Below are positions 24,252 to 33,387 of a DNA stretch of 64,000 nt, one piece after another; the stretch's first letter is position 1, and each line of letters opens with the position of its first letter. The notes under the pieces are model-generated. The model saw nothing but the letters and a program-made list of their open reading frames with translations. It was not told where the DNA came from and ran no database searches. Where the stretch lies: contig CANIZL010000023.1 in NCBI GenBank assembly GCA_947471985.1, positions 1-64,000 on the forward strand, read 5' to 3'. The position numbers were made by a program, and so were the translations under genes. The stretch is from Verrucomicrobiota bacterium (GTDB lineage: Bacteria; Verrucomicrobiota; Verrucomicrobiia; Limisphaerales; UBA9464).

Positions 24252-25208
24252 ATGGAACGTGTTCCACCCACCATGCCGGAGGCCCCCCAATGCCGGGAGG
24301 GTGCCGGAGGTTCCACGGTTTCCGTGGTGGTGCTGGCCTACGGTCGGCACTCCATTCTGAGGGAAGTCATCGATTCCATTCTCCAGCAATCCGGGGTAAC
24401 CGTGGAACTGATCATCGTGCTGAACGGACCCGACTCTGAATTGGAGCAAATTCTTCGGGGATACCCCTCATTGCGCGTTGTGCGAAACGCCGAAAATCTC
24501 GGCTTTCCCGCCGGTATGAATTCCGGAATCTGTATCGCGAGCGCCGATTATGTCTACGCGGCGGGCAACGATCTGGTTCTGGCCCCGGGCTACCTGGCTC
24601 TGTTGGTGCAGGAACTGGAAGTGGCGGAAACGGCCGTGGGATTCTGTTGCGGCCTGTGGTGCGACTACCAGACTCGGGAGATTGAAAACGCCGGGGCCCG
24701 ACTGAATTGGGGCTGGCGGTTCCATACCACTCCCCTCCGCCAGCCGCTCCAGGAGTCCCGATCCTACCCGGTGGATTGGATTCTCGGGGCCTGCATGCTG
24801 GGGCGCCGGCAGACGTGGTGGCGCTTAGGCGGATTCCGCGAGGACTTCTTCCTCAACTACGAGGACATCGACCTCTGTCTGCGCGCCCGGGCACTGGGCT
24901 TGGTCATCCAGGTCACACCGGGGGCTCGCTGCTATCATCACGCACACCCCCGCACCAATGCCAACCCATTCGTGGAATGGCACAAATTGAAAAACTACTT
25001 CTCCGTCGCGGTCCGCTTCGCCCCTCCCGCATCCGCGGTCGTCCTGGTATTGAAGTACTATTGCTGCACGGCTGTTCAGGTGGCGTGGCGATTGCATCAA
25101 CCCACGTTTATGGCACGATCCTGGGTCTGGGCGACGCTCCATCTAGCCCCGTTGATTTGGGAACGTCTCCGGGGCAATCGAATGCCGCCCCATCAGGGAA
25201 TCACCTAA
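24252..25208 (+). CDS. Family 2 glycosyltransferase
   Basis: GT-A fold enzyme (318 residues) transferring a sugar from a nucleotide donor onto a polysaccharide or lipid acceptor. Seen: VSVVVLAYGRHSILREVIDSIL at the start of the fold, LNGPDS, the donor-binding region VRNAENLGFPAGMNSGI, the acidic VYAAGNDLVL, and FLNYEDIDLCLRARALG with the ED motif of rhamnosyl-type GT2 enzymes, then RCYHHAHPRT. Start at ATG 24252, with GGAAAG about eight bases upstream. It opens the sugar-polymer cluster that runs to 31886. Confidence 0.87.
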   Translation: MERVPPTMPEAPQCREGAGGSTVSVVVLAYGRHSILREVIDSILQQSGVTVELIIVLNGPDSELEQILRGYPSLRVVRNAENLGFPAGMNSGICIASADYVYAAGNDLVLAPGYLALLVQELEVAETAVGFCCGLWCDYQTREIENAGARLNWGWRFHTTPLRQPLQESRSYPVDWILGACMLGRRQTWWRLGGFREDFFLNYEDIDLCLRARALGLVIQVTPGARCYHHAHPRTNANPFVEWHKLKNYFSVAVRFAPPASAVVLVLKYYCCTAVQVAWRLHQPTFMARSWVWATLHLAPLIWERLRGNRMPPHQGIT

Positions 25209-25244
25209 GAATCTCTGACCGACGAGGCCCGCCCCGCCTCCCGC

Positions 25245-26495
25245 TCAGAATTCGATTCCCAACCCCACCGTTCCCGCGTGTGCCGAGGGATACTGCCCCT
25301 GCGGTGTCACCCCATCCAGGCCATGCATCTCGTAGCGTTTGTAGGCCAGATAAACACTGGCGTGTTCGCATACCTTGATCCGCAAACCCACGCCGTAAGT
25401 AAACGTCTCCATCTCACTCAGCCGATAATCCGAGGAAAAGTAGGAGGGATGCGCCGGAATGGTCATCGCCGGGCCATCCCCGGGGAACCCCTCATCGCCC
25501 GAGAACAGCAACGTCGACCCATCGCTCTGCACCGCAAACTGCCCTCCGTCCGGCAGCAACGGATCCCCCACGAATCGGACCCCATAGAAACTGGCCGCCG
25601 ACTGACGATGATAGCGGAATAGCGGAGTCAGGACCACGCGCGACCCCAGCTTCTGATTCCATTCCACGCCGAAGGTATTGGCCCAGATGCCCCAGTCATC
25701 ATGATGCAATCGATAGGAAAAATCCGCACTGCCCTTGAGCGCGGGAACGTTCTGGGTGAACCCGAGATAACCCACCTGCTTGAATTTATGCCGCGGACGC
25801 TTTTCCTCCAGATTGACGTCATAGGGCGTCGGATTGAACGGTGAATCCGGGAGGTAGGTGAAGGCAAAATTGACCCCTTTGTAGGGATCGTTGAGGTAGC
25901 CATCCTGATACCCAAACGAAAGATTCACCGTCAGTACGCTTAAGGGAGTGAGCAGCTGGTTGAGGCCCACCAAAACCGCCGTGTCGTTCTTGTGAACGAA
26001 ATTCAGCTGGTTTGCCCCGTTGAGGGAATCGGAATTCCGGCTGAGCCCCAAGACCAAGGTGGTGTTCTTCTGGTTGAAGTCGATGGCCTCGGTGAGTGCA
26101 AGTCCCAGCGAGCGATAGTCGCTTTCCTCGCTGTAGGAGATCTGCGGGGTGGTGGTCGTGCGCCCCAATTTAACCGCGCCCTCCAAATAACCGGCGTTCC
26201 GTTCATCGCTGAACTGAGTAAGAGGCACCACATTGGAACCGACCGGGGGCGGCCCACCGGTGGGGGTGGCCCCCGAGAGTGCGTCATGCACGTACTGTCC
26301 GCGCAGAGTGAATTTCGGATGCAATTCACTCTCAAACCAAAGGCCGTGGGTTTCCACCTTGGCGCGGTTGTCGTCTTCCTGATAGTACTCGTACTTGTAT
26401 TCCACACGACTCTGACCGGCGACCGGTCGGACGGCCGCGGTGGTCACCACGGTCAGCCAGCCCAGCACCCGCACGGGATTGCAACGAGGTATCAT
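25245..26495 (-). CDS. DUF3570-like outer-membrane beta-barrel protein
   Basis: 416 residues with a signal peptide (LGWLTVVTTAAVRPVAG). The mature sequence is a succession of alternating amphipathic strands ending in GTVGLGIEF, where the terminal Phe is the usual C-terminal signal for barrel insertion. Near the N-terminus, YKYEYYQEDDNRAKVETHGL resembles the DUF3570 opening. A porin-like or structural role in the outer membrane is expected, but the cargo is unknown. It lies on the opposite strand within the polysaccharide cluster, so it may serve export of the polymer. Start set at ATG 26495; ATG 26513 also fits. Confidence 0.75.
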   Translation of the reverse strand: MIPRCNPVRVLGWLTVVTTAAVRPVAGQSRVEYKYEYYQEDDNRAKVETHGLWFESELHPKFTLRGQYVHDALSGATPTGGPPPVGSNVVPLTQFSDERNAGYLEGAVKLGRTTTTPQISYSEESDYRSLGLALTEAIDFNQKNTTLVLGLSRNSDSLNGANQLNFVHKNDTAVLVGLNQLLTPLSVLTVNLSFGYQDGYLNDPYKGVNFAFTYLPDSPFNPTPYDVNLEEKRPRHKFKQVGYLGFTQNVPALKGSADFSYRLHHDDWGIWANTFGVEWNQKLGSRVVLTPLFRYHRQSAASFYGVRFVGDPLLPDGGQFAVQSDGSTLLFSGDEGFPGDGPAMTIPAHPSYFSSDYRLSEMETFTYGVGLRIKVCEHASVYLAYKRYEMHGLDGVTPQGQYPSAHAGTVGLGIEF

Positions 26496-26597
26496 CTGTG
26501 TTCCAGCAGACACCCATCCAGCAACGACGTCCAGTTTTCACTACGGAGGTGCGCCGACGGTTGCGCAAGTCCCGCCCCCCTTTAAGGTGCGCGGCCG

Positions 26598-27728
26598 GTG
26601 AGCGTTCCCAGCAAAATCGCATGGATATCCTGCGTCGGCGAAAAAGGCGGCGCGGAATCCCTCATGCTCGAGTGCATCCGGGAGCTGGATCGGCGTGAGT
26701 TCGAGCCGCATGTGATCCAACTCCGCCCCGGCCCGCTCGAAGCGCTGATCCGCGAGGCGGGTGCCATTGCCCACGTCCTGCCCCAGCACCGCATGCGCGA
26801 AGCCCACAAGGTCGTGGGAGCCATCCGGCGCATTCGGCAACTGGCCCGTCAGGAGGGATTTCGGCTTTTGCACAGCAACGGATTTCGCGCGCACGTCTAC
26901 GGCGGACTTGCCGCCCGATGGGCGGGCGTGCCCGAAGTCTGGACCACCCACACCATCGAAACCCCGGGTTGGAGCACCCGGGCGATTCTAGGCATCCCCA
27001 CCCGTCGGGTCCTGGCCAACTGCCCCCGCACGGAGACGTTTTTCCAACAGGCAGGTCTACCCACCACGTTGATCTGGCCCGGAGTCAACGTGGCCGACCT
27101 GACGGACCGAGCTTCCCGGGCGCCGAGGGAGCGATTGGCCGCCCAATTCCACCTTCCCGGCGACCACCCCTGGCTCGTCATGAGCGCCCGGTTGCAGCGA
27201 TACAAGGGACAGTTGGACTTCTTGGAAGCCCTGGCCCGGGTCGATGCCTCCCGGTCCACCCGCGCCATCATCATCGGGGGATCGCTGTTCGGCGCGGAAA
27301 CCGAGTATGAGCGCGAACTGAAATCGCGCGCCACCACCCTCGGCATCCGGGACCGCGTGACGTTCACCGGGTTCGTTTCTGATGACGATTTGGCCGGTTT
27401 TCTGGCGGCCGCTCATCTGGTGGTGCACCCGGCACGGCACGAGGATTTTGGTCTTTCGGTAGCCGAGGCCCAGGCCTTGGGAGTCCCCGTGCTGGCCTAC
27501 GACGAAGTCGGTCCCGCGGCGATTTTGCGGCATGGTGAGACTGGCTGGCTGGCCCCGGTCGGTGACGTGGCGCGTCTGGCGGAATTGCTGGGCCAAATCC
27601 TGGCGGATCCCAACGTAATGCAGGGCATCGGCCAGGCCGGGAAAGCGCGCGTGATTCGGGAGTTTGGCGCCCCGGAACATGCCCGACGCACCATGGACGA
27701 ATATCGCCAGGCCCTGACACCTCGCTGA
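26598..27728 (+). CDS. Family 4 glycosyltransferase (GTG start)
   Basis: GT-B fold, 376 residues, start codon GTG at 26598 with AAGGTG about eight bases upstream. N-terminal WISCVGEKGGAESLMLECIREL is the acceptor-side GT4 opening; the donor domain shows SARLQRYKGQLDFLEAL (phosphate-binding), FTGFVSDDDLAGFLAAAHLVVHPARHEDFGLSVAEAQALGVPVLAYD, i.e. the E-x7-E type donor motif. Retaining enzyme that probably adds a hexose from a UDP- or GDP-sugar during assembly of the surface glycan. It is divergent from the outer-membrane barrel gene. Confidence 0.9.
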   Translation: MSVPSKIAWISCVGEKGGAESLMLECIRELDRREFEPHVIQLRPGPLEALIREAGAIAHVLPQHRMREAHKVVGAIRRIRQLARQEGFRLLHSNGFRAHVYGGLAARWAGVPEVWTTHTIETPGWSTRAILGIPTRRVLANCPRTETFFQQAGLPTTLIWPGVNVADLTDRASRAPRERLAAQFHLPGDHPWLVMSARLQRYKGQLDFLEALARVDASRSTRAIIIGGSLFGAETEYERELKSRATTLGIRDRVTFTGFVSDDDLAGFLAAAHLVVHPARHEDFGLSVAEAQALGVPVLAYDEVGPAAILRHGETGWLAPVGDVARLAELLGQILADPNVMQGIGQAGKARVIREFGAPEHARRTMDEYRQALTPR

Positions 27729-27898
27729 CGGGTCCGCAACGGCCACGGCTTCCCAGCCGCAACCAGCCCGACACGGGACCCGCCCGCCCGGCATAATTTA
27801 CTCGCGTCCGAACAGCCCCTCACGCACGTTTGGGCGCACGATCAGAAACGACGTTGGCCCCGGCCTGCTTCGAAGAAGGCACCGACTCCGATATCTAA

Positions 27899-29665
27899 AT
27901 GCAGACCAGCACCATGCGCCCACGAGCGGCGTTGTCGGCCGCCGACAACGATGAAGAGCTAACGATTCCCGAGGAGGATCGTCAGGTCGGTATAATTTCG
28001 ACACTGCGCCATTTCTTCGCGCACAACCGTGCGGTCAACGCCTTGATGGTGATTGCCATCGTGGTCGGCTTTTTCCAGGGCTGGATGAAGCTCCACCTGC
28101 GAGGCAGCTGGGTCACGTTCGCGTTCGATATCCCCGTGATGCTGGCCTTGCTCTTGACCATCACGTCGGTTCGGCGGGGGCGAAACCTGTTCCCGGACTG
28201 TAACATGGGAAAGGTCCTGATGCTCTTGACCGGCGTGGGCGTTCTCTATGTGCTCCTGCCGTTCGGCGTGCCCCTGCTCATCGCCATCGCCTCGTTCCGG
28301 GCTTGGTGTCTGATCCCGTTGATTTTTCTGGTGGGTTACCATTCCACCCGTTCCGTCCGGCAGATGGAGGTTTACCTTTGGTTGCTGACCATTCTCGGAG
28401 TGGTGGTATCGATTTACGCAGCCTTCTTTCAAACCGTCGAGGAGGTTCAGGAGATGATGAAAAGCGATCCGGAACTGATGTACCGGTTGCAGAATTCATT
28501 CTACGCGGACTCCGCAGGACACGGTGTTTTCCGGCGCTTTTCAACCTTCGTCAGTTCCGCGGCTTTCGGTGGCATGATGGCGTATTGCACCACTTTCGCC
28601 GTGGCGCGCCTGTCGCATCCGGGTTGTAGCTTGATGGAACGGATCTGGCTCCTGACCTCCAGCGTGGTCATGGGCTACGGCGTCGTTATCAGCGGCTCAC
28701 GCTCCTCCCTCATCAGCGTCTTCATGGGGGTGGCCTTCGCCGCCTGGTACCGGCGGGGCACCTGGGTCATTCTCGCCGCGCCGATATTCGGCCTCGGCAG
28801 CTTGTTCCTGGGTTACCTCACCATCGGTTCCAGCGCCTTCGAACGGTTCGGCACTTTGCTGGACTTGGACATCGTGTTCCAGCGGGCAAACATCGTCATC
28901 GAGCCCGCCATCAATTCGCTCATGGAATACCCGCTCGGTGATGGGCTGGGGCGCTCGGGTCACGGTGTACCCCTGATCCTCTATCAACTGACCCGGGAAA
29001 TCGAAATCCGGACCATCGACGGGGATTTGGGCCGCATGGTGGTGGATATGGGCATTGTGGGACTGGTGATCTTTGGCGCCCTGGTGGTGGTGGGCATCAC
29101 GGATTCGTTTCAATGGATGATCAAACTCCGGGGATCACCTCTGGGTGTCGTGGGATTGCCGGCCGGATCGATGTTCATTCTGGCCGCTTCTCAGCTGCTT
29201 TACGGCTCACCGTTCTTGGGAATTCCGGGCGGGGTACTGCTCTGGTTCTTTCTGGGCTCCATGCGGCGCTTGGTCGAGGACTACGACAAATTGGTCGCCG
29301 TGGTCGGTCAGGAGGTGGCGGACGTGGCGCCACAATTCGTTTCCTTCATCACCCCGAATCGCCTGATGCCGCTTTTCAAACAGGATCAAAGGGACCGATC
29401 CCAAGGCTCGCGAGTCCGCGGATTAACCACCAAGACCTTGAATCCGGGCATTGGCGCCGGTGCAACAGCCGCTCAACACCCGGCCGTCGGAAGCGCTTCA
29501 CCCGGCCGCATCAGATCGTTGACTGCCCCCAACAAGCCGCTTGGCTCCGCCATGGGCACTTCCAAGACATCGCCCCTGCAATCCGGGGGCAACCTTCCCG
29601 TCACGAAGCGGTTTCTTTTCCGTCGGCCCGCTGATTCCCCCGACCGCCGCCGGCCTCGCCGCTGA
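27899..29665 (+). CDS. O-antigen polymerase/ligase-like membrane protein (Wzy/WaaL type)
   Basis: A 588-residue integral membrane protein with about ten to twelve hydrophobic segments between residues 45 and 455. A larger hydrophilic loop includes SFYADSAGHGVFRRFSTFVSS and SGSRSSLISV, the latter being the serine/arginine pattern seen in Wzy_C-type ligases. These enzymes link or polymerise oligosaccharide repeats at the periplasmic face. The last 120 residues (from about 460) are basic, Pro/Gly/Ser/Thr-rich and apparently unstructured, an unusual tail for the family. It sits between two glycosyltransferase genes, 11 bases before the next. Confidence 0.78.
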   Translation: MQTSTMRPRAALSAADNDEELTIPEEDRQVGIISTLRHFFAHNRAVNALMVIAIVVGFFQGWMKLHLRGSWVTFAFDIPVMLALLLTITSVRRGRNLFPDCNMGKVLMLLTGVGVLYVLLPFGVPLLIAIASFRAWCLIPLIFLVGYHSTRSVRQMEVYLWLLTILGVVVSIYAAFFQTVEEVQEMMKSDPELMYRLQNSFYADSAGHGVFRRFSTFVSSAAFGGMMAYCTTFAVARLSHPGCSLMERIWLLTSSVVMGYGVVISGSRSSLISVFMGVAFAAWYRRGTWVILAAPIFGLGSLFLGYLTIGSSAFERFGTLLDLDIVFQRANIVIEPAINSLMEYPLGDGLGRSGHGVPLILYQLTREIEIRTIDGDLGRMVVDMGIVGLVIFGALVVVGITDSFQWMIKLRGSPLGVVGLPAGSMFILAASQLLYGSPFLGIPGGVLLWFFLGSMRRLVEDYDKLVAVVGQEVADVAPQFVSFITPNRLMPLFKQDQRDRSQGSRVRGLTTKTLNPGIGAGATAAQHPAVGSASPGRIRSLTAPNKPLGSAMGTSKTSPLQSGGNLPVTKRFLFRRPADSPDRRRPRR

Positions 29666-29676
29666 CCTTCGCCCGC

Positions 29677-30789
29677 ATGCACGTCGCCATCGTCGTTCAC
29701 GATTTTAATCTCAACTTCGGCCAGGGTCGGTATTGCGTTGAAATCGTCCGCCGCCTGGCGCGGCGCTGCCAGATCACCGTCATCGCCAACTCCCCGGTTC
29801 CGCAGCCTATTGAGGGGGTTCAATTCCGCCGGGTCCGCGCCCTGCGTCGGCACGCTTTCACCACGGTTCTGAGCATTATCCCGGGAGCGGAAATGGCCGT
29901 GCGGCAGAGCGGCTGCGATATCATTCATGCGCAGGGACTCACCTCTTGGAGCGCCGACATCATCACCGGGCATATCTGTAATGCCGCGCGAGCGAAGGCG
30001 GCGGACACCGGGGACCGTCGTTCCCGCTGGTTCATGCGCCTGATCATCCCGCTGGAACGGGCTTTTTATCGGCAACACAGAGCCCGGCACTTGATTGCCA
30101 TTTCACGGGCCTTGGAGCGCGAGGTTCAGACCGAGTACGGATGGAACCGCGATTCAACGGTCATCCATCACGGCACGGACACGACGGTCTTCAAGCCGGC
30201 CGCCGATCCGGCGGAACGTGCCCGCCTGCGTCAGCGCTTCAAACTCCCGCCAGCGGAATGGACCTGGCTGTTCATGGGCGAGGCGGTGAAGGGCTTGCGG
30301 CAGGTTATCACCGCGCTGCCCGCTTTCCCGGAAGCCCACCTGCTGGTGGTTTCCCGCTCGGATTTTTCCAGTTACCGACGCTTGGCCGATCAACTGGGCG
30401 TCACCGGACGAATTGTTTTCCATGGCTTCGAGGCCCACCCCGAGGAGGCGTTCCGCGCTGTGGATGTTTTTGTCTATCCCAGCGCCTACGATCCATTTGG
30501 CATGGTCGCATCCGAAGCGATGGCCACCGGATTGCCGGTGATCGTAGGTCGCGACATTGGCGCGGCCGAACTGGTGCAGCCGGGCGAAAGCGGCCTGCTC
30601 TGCGACCCCGCCGATGAAAAATCAATCCGGGCCGCACTCACCCAACTGCGCCAGACCCCGGCACTGGCCCGCCGCCTGGGCGAGAACGGTCGCCGGACAA
30701 TTCTGGAAGTCAGCTGGGATCACTGTGCCGATCGCACCTACGCGGTGTACGAGCAGGTGCACGCGCAAATGCGTGCCGCCCGTTCATGA
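29677..30789 (+). CDS. Family 4 glycosyltransferase
   Basis: 370 residues, GT-B fold. N-terminal HVAIVVHDFNLNFGQGRYCVEIVRRLARR is the acceptor-side start; ISRALEREVQTEYG and VIHHGTDTTVFKP mark the linker; the donor side has VFHGFEAHPEEAFRAVDVFVYPSAYDPFGMVASEAMATGLPVIV with E-x7-E-type residues. A polysaccharide assembly step is the expected role. Its stop codon overlaps the start of the next glycosyltransferase by four bases (ATGA), so they are translationally coupled. Confidence 0.9.
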   Translation: MHVAIVVHDFNLNFGQGRYCVEIVRRLARRCQITVIANSPVPQPIEGVQFRRVRALRRHAFTTVLSIIPGAEMAVRQSGCDIIHAQGLTSWSADIITGHICNAARAKAADTGDRRSRWFMRLIIPLERAFYRQHRARHLIAISRALEREVQTEYGWNRDSTVIHHGTDTTVFKPAADPAERARLRQRFKLPPAEWTWLFMGEAVKGLRQVITALPAFPEAHLLVVSRSDFSSYRRLADQLGVTGRIVFHGFEAHPEEAFRAVDVFVYPSAYDPFGMVASEAMATGLPVIVGRDIGAAELVQPGESGLLCDPADEKSIRAALTQLRQTPALARRLGENGRRTILEVSWDHCADRTYAVYEQVHAQMRAARS

Positions 30790-31886
30790 ATCCGCCGCGG
30801 ATCACTTTCCTCGTCAACGCCGGCCCCCAAAGCATTGAAGCTGTGCGGGCCCGCGGACTTGCCCGACGTCATCCGGCGGATCGCGTGCAGTTTCTCTTTC
30901 GCGAAGGCGGACGGTGGGCGTCGTATCGGCGGTGGGATCAGGAACTCCACAGGTTCACCCCCGACCTCATTTATGTCCTGAACACCGCGCTACCCGGCGT
31001 TCCGCTCGCGTGTCGGTGGTCTCGACGCAAGGGTGTTCCGTTTATCCTGGATACCGGCGATGCCATTGTCGAAATGGCCCGCCGCTCCGGCATCGGCGCC
31101 GGCTGGCGCATCCCCCTCCTCAAATGGATCGAGGGGTCCGGGCTTCACCACGCCCATACCGTTGTCGTGCGCGGCACCCGCCACCGGGAGCATCTCCAGT
31201 CTCTGAACATCCCCCGGATTGAACTGATCCGGGACGGTTATGCCGAACAATCCTCGGTCCGCCCCGAAGCCGTAGCCGCCTTGCGCACCCGGTTGGGATT
31301 GGAAAACCGATTTGTCGTCGGCGTAATGGGTTCCTTGGTTTTCAGTCCGCGCCTCGGAATCTGCTACGGCTGGGACCTGGTGGAGGCCCTGCCCCACCTG
31401 TCGGATCTGCCCATCACCGCGATGGTCATCGGGGACGGCAACGGCATGGAATGGCTGCGGGGACAAGCGCAGCGATTGGCCGTGGCCGATCGCATCGTCT
31501 TTACCGGCCGCATCCCGTACGCGGACGTTCCTACGTTCCTGCGCGTGATGGACATCGCCCTATCGACGCAGACCAACAATCTGCCCGGCCAGGTGCGCAC
31601 CACGGGAAAACTGCCGGAATACATGGCGGCCGAGCGTTTCATCCTGGCCAGCCGCGTGGGTGAAGCGGCCTTGGTTCTCCCGGAATTGATGCTCTTGGAT
31701 TACGACGGTGAAGTGGATCGGGCCTATCCCGGCCGCCTCGCCGCGCGGATCCGGCACCTGTACCAACACCCAACGGACCTGGAAGGCCGCCACCAGCTTC
31801 CGCCCCGGGCCCGCGATCTATGTTCCTACGACGTGCTGGCCGCGCGTTTTCAGGAGATCATTGCCGCGGCATCGCGTCGGGGCTGA
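30786..31886 (+). CDS. Family 4-like glycosyltransferase
   Basis: 366 residues. The GT-B pattern is weaker than in its neighbours: FLVNAGPQSIEAVRARGLAR at the start, RGTRHREHLQSLNIPRIELIRDGYA at the linker, VGVMGSLVFSPR and IVFTGRIPYADVPTFLRVMDIALST on the donor side, then PEYMAAERFILAS. The usual catalytic E-x7-E is not obvious. It overlaps the preceding gene by four bases, ending the cluster. A terminator follows at 31898, oriented for efp, so this transcript may end at the same stem. Confidence 0.8.
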   Translation: MNPPRITFLVNAGPQSIEAVRARGLARRHPADRVQFLFREGGRWASYRRWDQELHRFTPDLIYVLNTALPGVPLACRWSRRKGVPFILDTGDAIVEMARRSGIGAGWRIPLLKWIEGSGLHHAHTVVVRGTRHREHLQSLNIPRIELIRDGYAEQSSVRPEAVAALRTRLGLENRFVVGVMGSLVFSPRLGICYGWDLVEALPHLSDLPITAMVIGDGNGMEWLRGQAQRLAVADRIVFTGRIPYADVPTFLRVMDIALSTQTNNLPGQVRTTGKLPEYMAAERFILASRVGEAALVLPELMLLDYDGEVDRAYPGRLAARIRHLYQHPTDLEGRHQLPPRARDLCSYDVLAARFQEIIAAASRRG

Positions 31887-31897
31887 CCTCCAGGAAC

Positions 31898-31922
31898 GAA
31901 AAAACCCGCGGTGAGGCGGGTT
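31898..31922 (-). terminator. Rho-independent terminator of efp
   Basis: Seven-base stem AACCCGC (31903-31909) with GCGGGTT (31916-31922), six-base loop. Read on the minus strand, the stem is followed by a run of T's (from 31904 down to 31899), which is the orientation of efp, whose stop lies 46 bases away. It could also slow transcription of the glycosyltransferase cluster from the other side. Confidence 0.8.
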
Positions 31923-31967
31923 GGGAGTGGTTGGATCCGCGCGTCGCACGGAGGCCGGAGTTCGGCC

Positions 31968-32528
31968 TCAGGCCCGCTCCATGTACTTCCCGGTGCGGGT
32001 ATCCACTTTGATCTTCTCGCCGGTCTTGATGAACAACGGCGCATTGATCTGCTTGCCGGTTTCGAGGGTGATCAACTTCTGAACATTGTTCGCCGAATCA
32101 CCCCGGACGCCCTCGGGAGCATCCTTGACCAGCAGGACCACGCTGGGGGGAATTTCAATTTCCACGGCCTTGTCTTCGACGAACGTCATCGTCACTGAGC
32201 CGTTCTCCATCAGGTAATCCTTGGCGCTGCCCACCAACTCGGGCGTCACCGTCACTTCTTCAAAGGATTCCGGATTTGAGAAGACATAGTCATCGCCTGA
32301 CTTGTAGCTGAACTCCATGCGTTCGCTGCGCAGCGGCACGGTTTCGATCTTTTCCGCCGAGCTGAAACGCACGTCCATCGATTTGCCGGTCCGGATGGAC
32401 CGCATGATGGCCTGCACGAACGCGCGCAGGTTGCCGGGCGTGCGGTGCGTGACCTCAAGAACGACACAAACATCCGAATTGTATTGGACCGCCATGCCTT
32501 TGCGGAGATCCACAGCTGTGACTGCCAT
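31968..32528 (-). CDS. efp: Translation elongation factor P with unusual loop tip (PGNLRAF)
   Basis: EF-P relieves ribosome stalling at polyproline. 186 residues with the three beta-barrel domains: N-terminal KOW-like domain, middle OB domain (MDVRFSSAEKIETVPLRSERMEFSY) and C-terminal OB domain with GVRGDSANNVQKLITLETGKQI and GEKIKVDTRTGKYMERA. The domain I loop tip, which in E. coli is PGKGQAF with Lys34 beta-lysylated, reads P31-G32-N33-L34-R35-A36-F37 here: Asn at the modified position, so neither the EpmA (Lys) nor the EarP (Arg) target is present. No modification enzyme lies nearby. ATG 32528 is the start. Confidence 0.93.
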   Translation of the reverse strand: MAVTAVDLRKGMAVQYNSDVCVVLEVTHRTPGNLRAFVQAIMRSIRTGKSMDVRFSSAEKIETVPLRSERMEFSYKSGDDYVFSNPESFEEVTVTPELVGSAKDYLMENGSVTMTFVEDKAVEIEIPPSVVLLVKDAPEGVRGDSANNVQKLITLETGKQINAPLFIKTGEKIKVDTRTGKYMERA

Positions 32529-32736
32529 ATGCTTAAAAAGATTAAAACCCGCGGGATTTGCCCCAAACGGAAGATCTGCACGCTAGACAACCCGTCCCGA
32601 CTGGCAAGAGGGGAGTTTGAAGCACCCGTCGGGGTCTCACCGAAGTCGGCGGGGGACACATCCCTTCAGCAAGTCCACTCCCGGTCCAGCCACACCACGA
32701 CTTTCCTCCCGGCCTCCCACCGGTCACGTTGCGGTC

Positions 32737-33351
32737 GTGTTGTCTGCCACCCCTGCGAATGCACCTGCCAGTCCGCGCCGACTCAATTTTGGCTGCGGCA
32801 CCGATATCCGCCCCGGATGGGTCAACCTTGATATCTGCGACTACGGCGGCAACACGGTGTGCGATCTTAACCAGTACCCGTGGCCATTCGCAGACGATAC
32901 CTTCGACGAGGTCTACGCCTCTCATGTCCTGGAGCACATGGGCAATTTCAACCGGGTCATCACCGAACTGTGGCGGGTCTGCCGACCGGGCGCCCGGATT
33001 GAAGTGCGGGTCCCTTTTTTCCTCAGCACGAAATTCTACTCCGAGCCGGATCACCGGATCCCGTTCGGCATTCGTTCCTTCGACAATTACGAGGATGTTA
33101 CCGGGCGAAAACTCCGGTTCTACGAACGTTGGAAACTGGGCCAGCGAACCAACTACCAGAGCCCTGCCCGTTTTGTGGTGGCCTCCAAACGGTTTCACAT
33201 GTCGAATTTCAGCGTCCTCCGTTGGTTGAATGGGCCCATCAACATTGAACCGGTGATCTACGAGCGTTTCTTCGCCACATGGTTGACCCCGGAGGAGGTC
33301 TGGTTTGAATTGCGGGTGACCAAACCCGCCGCCGGCCCCGTTGCAAAGTAA
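32737..33351 (+). CDS. Class I SAM-dependent methyltransferase (type 11)
   Basis: Small methyltransferase (about 205 residues). The SAM-binding loop is RLNFGCGTDIRPGWVNLD, followed by PFADDTFDEVYASHVLEHM, the post-II motif of type 11 enzymes acting on lipids, sugars or metabolites, and FFLSTKFYSEPDHRIPFGIRSF. The start is uncertain: a GTG at 32737 begins close to the fold, while an ATG at 32617 would add 40 residues of unlikely, Pro/Arg-rich sequence. Its neighbour towards 31886 is the glycan cluster, so a sugar target is plausible but not shown. Confidence 0.78.
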   Translation: MLSATPANAPASPRRLNFGCGTDIRPGWVNLDICDYGGNTVCDLNQYPWPFADDTFDEVYASHVLEHMGNFNRVITELWRVCRPGARIEVRVPFFLSTKFYSEPDHRIPFGIRSFDNYEDVTGRKLRFYERWKLGQRTNYQSPARFVVASKRFHMSNFSVLRWLNGPINIEPVIYERFFATWLTPEEVWFELRVTKPAAGPVAK

Positions 33352-33387
33352 CTTCCCGCCACTTCCCCGTTCGACATCAGACCGGAG

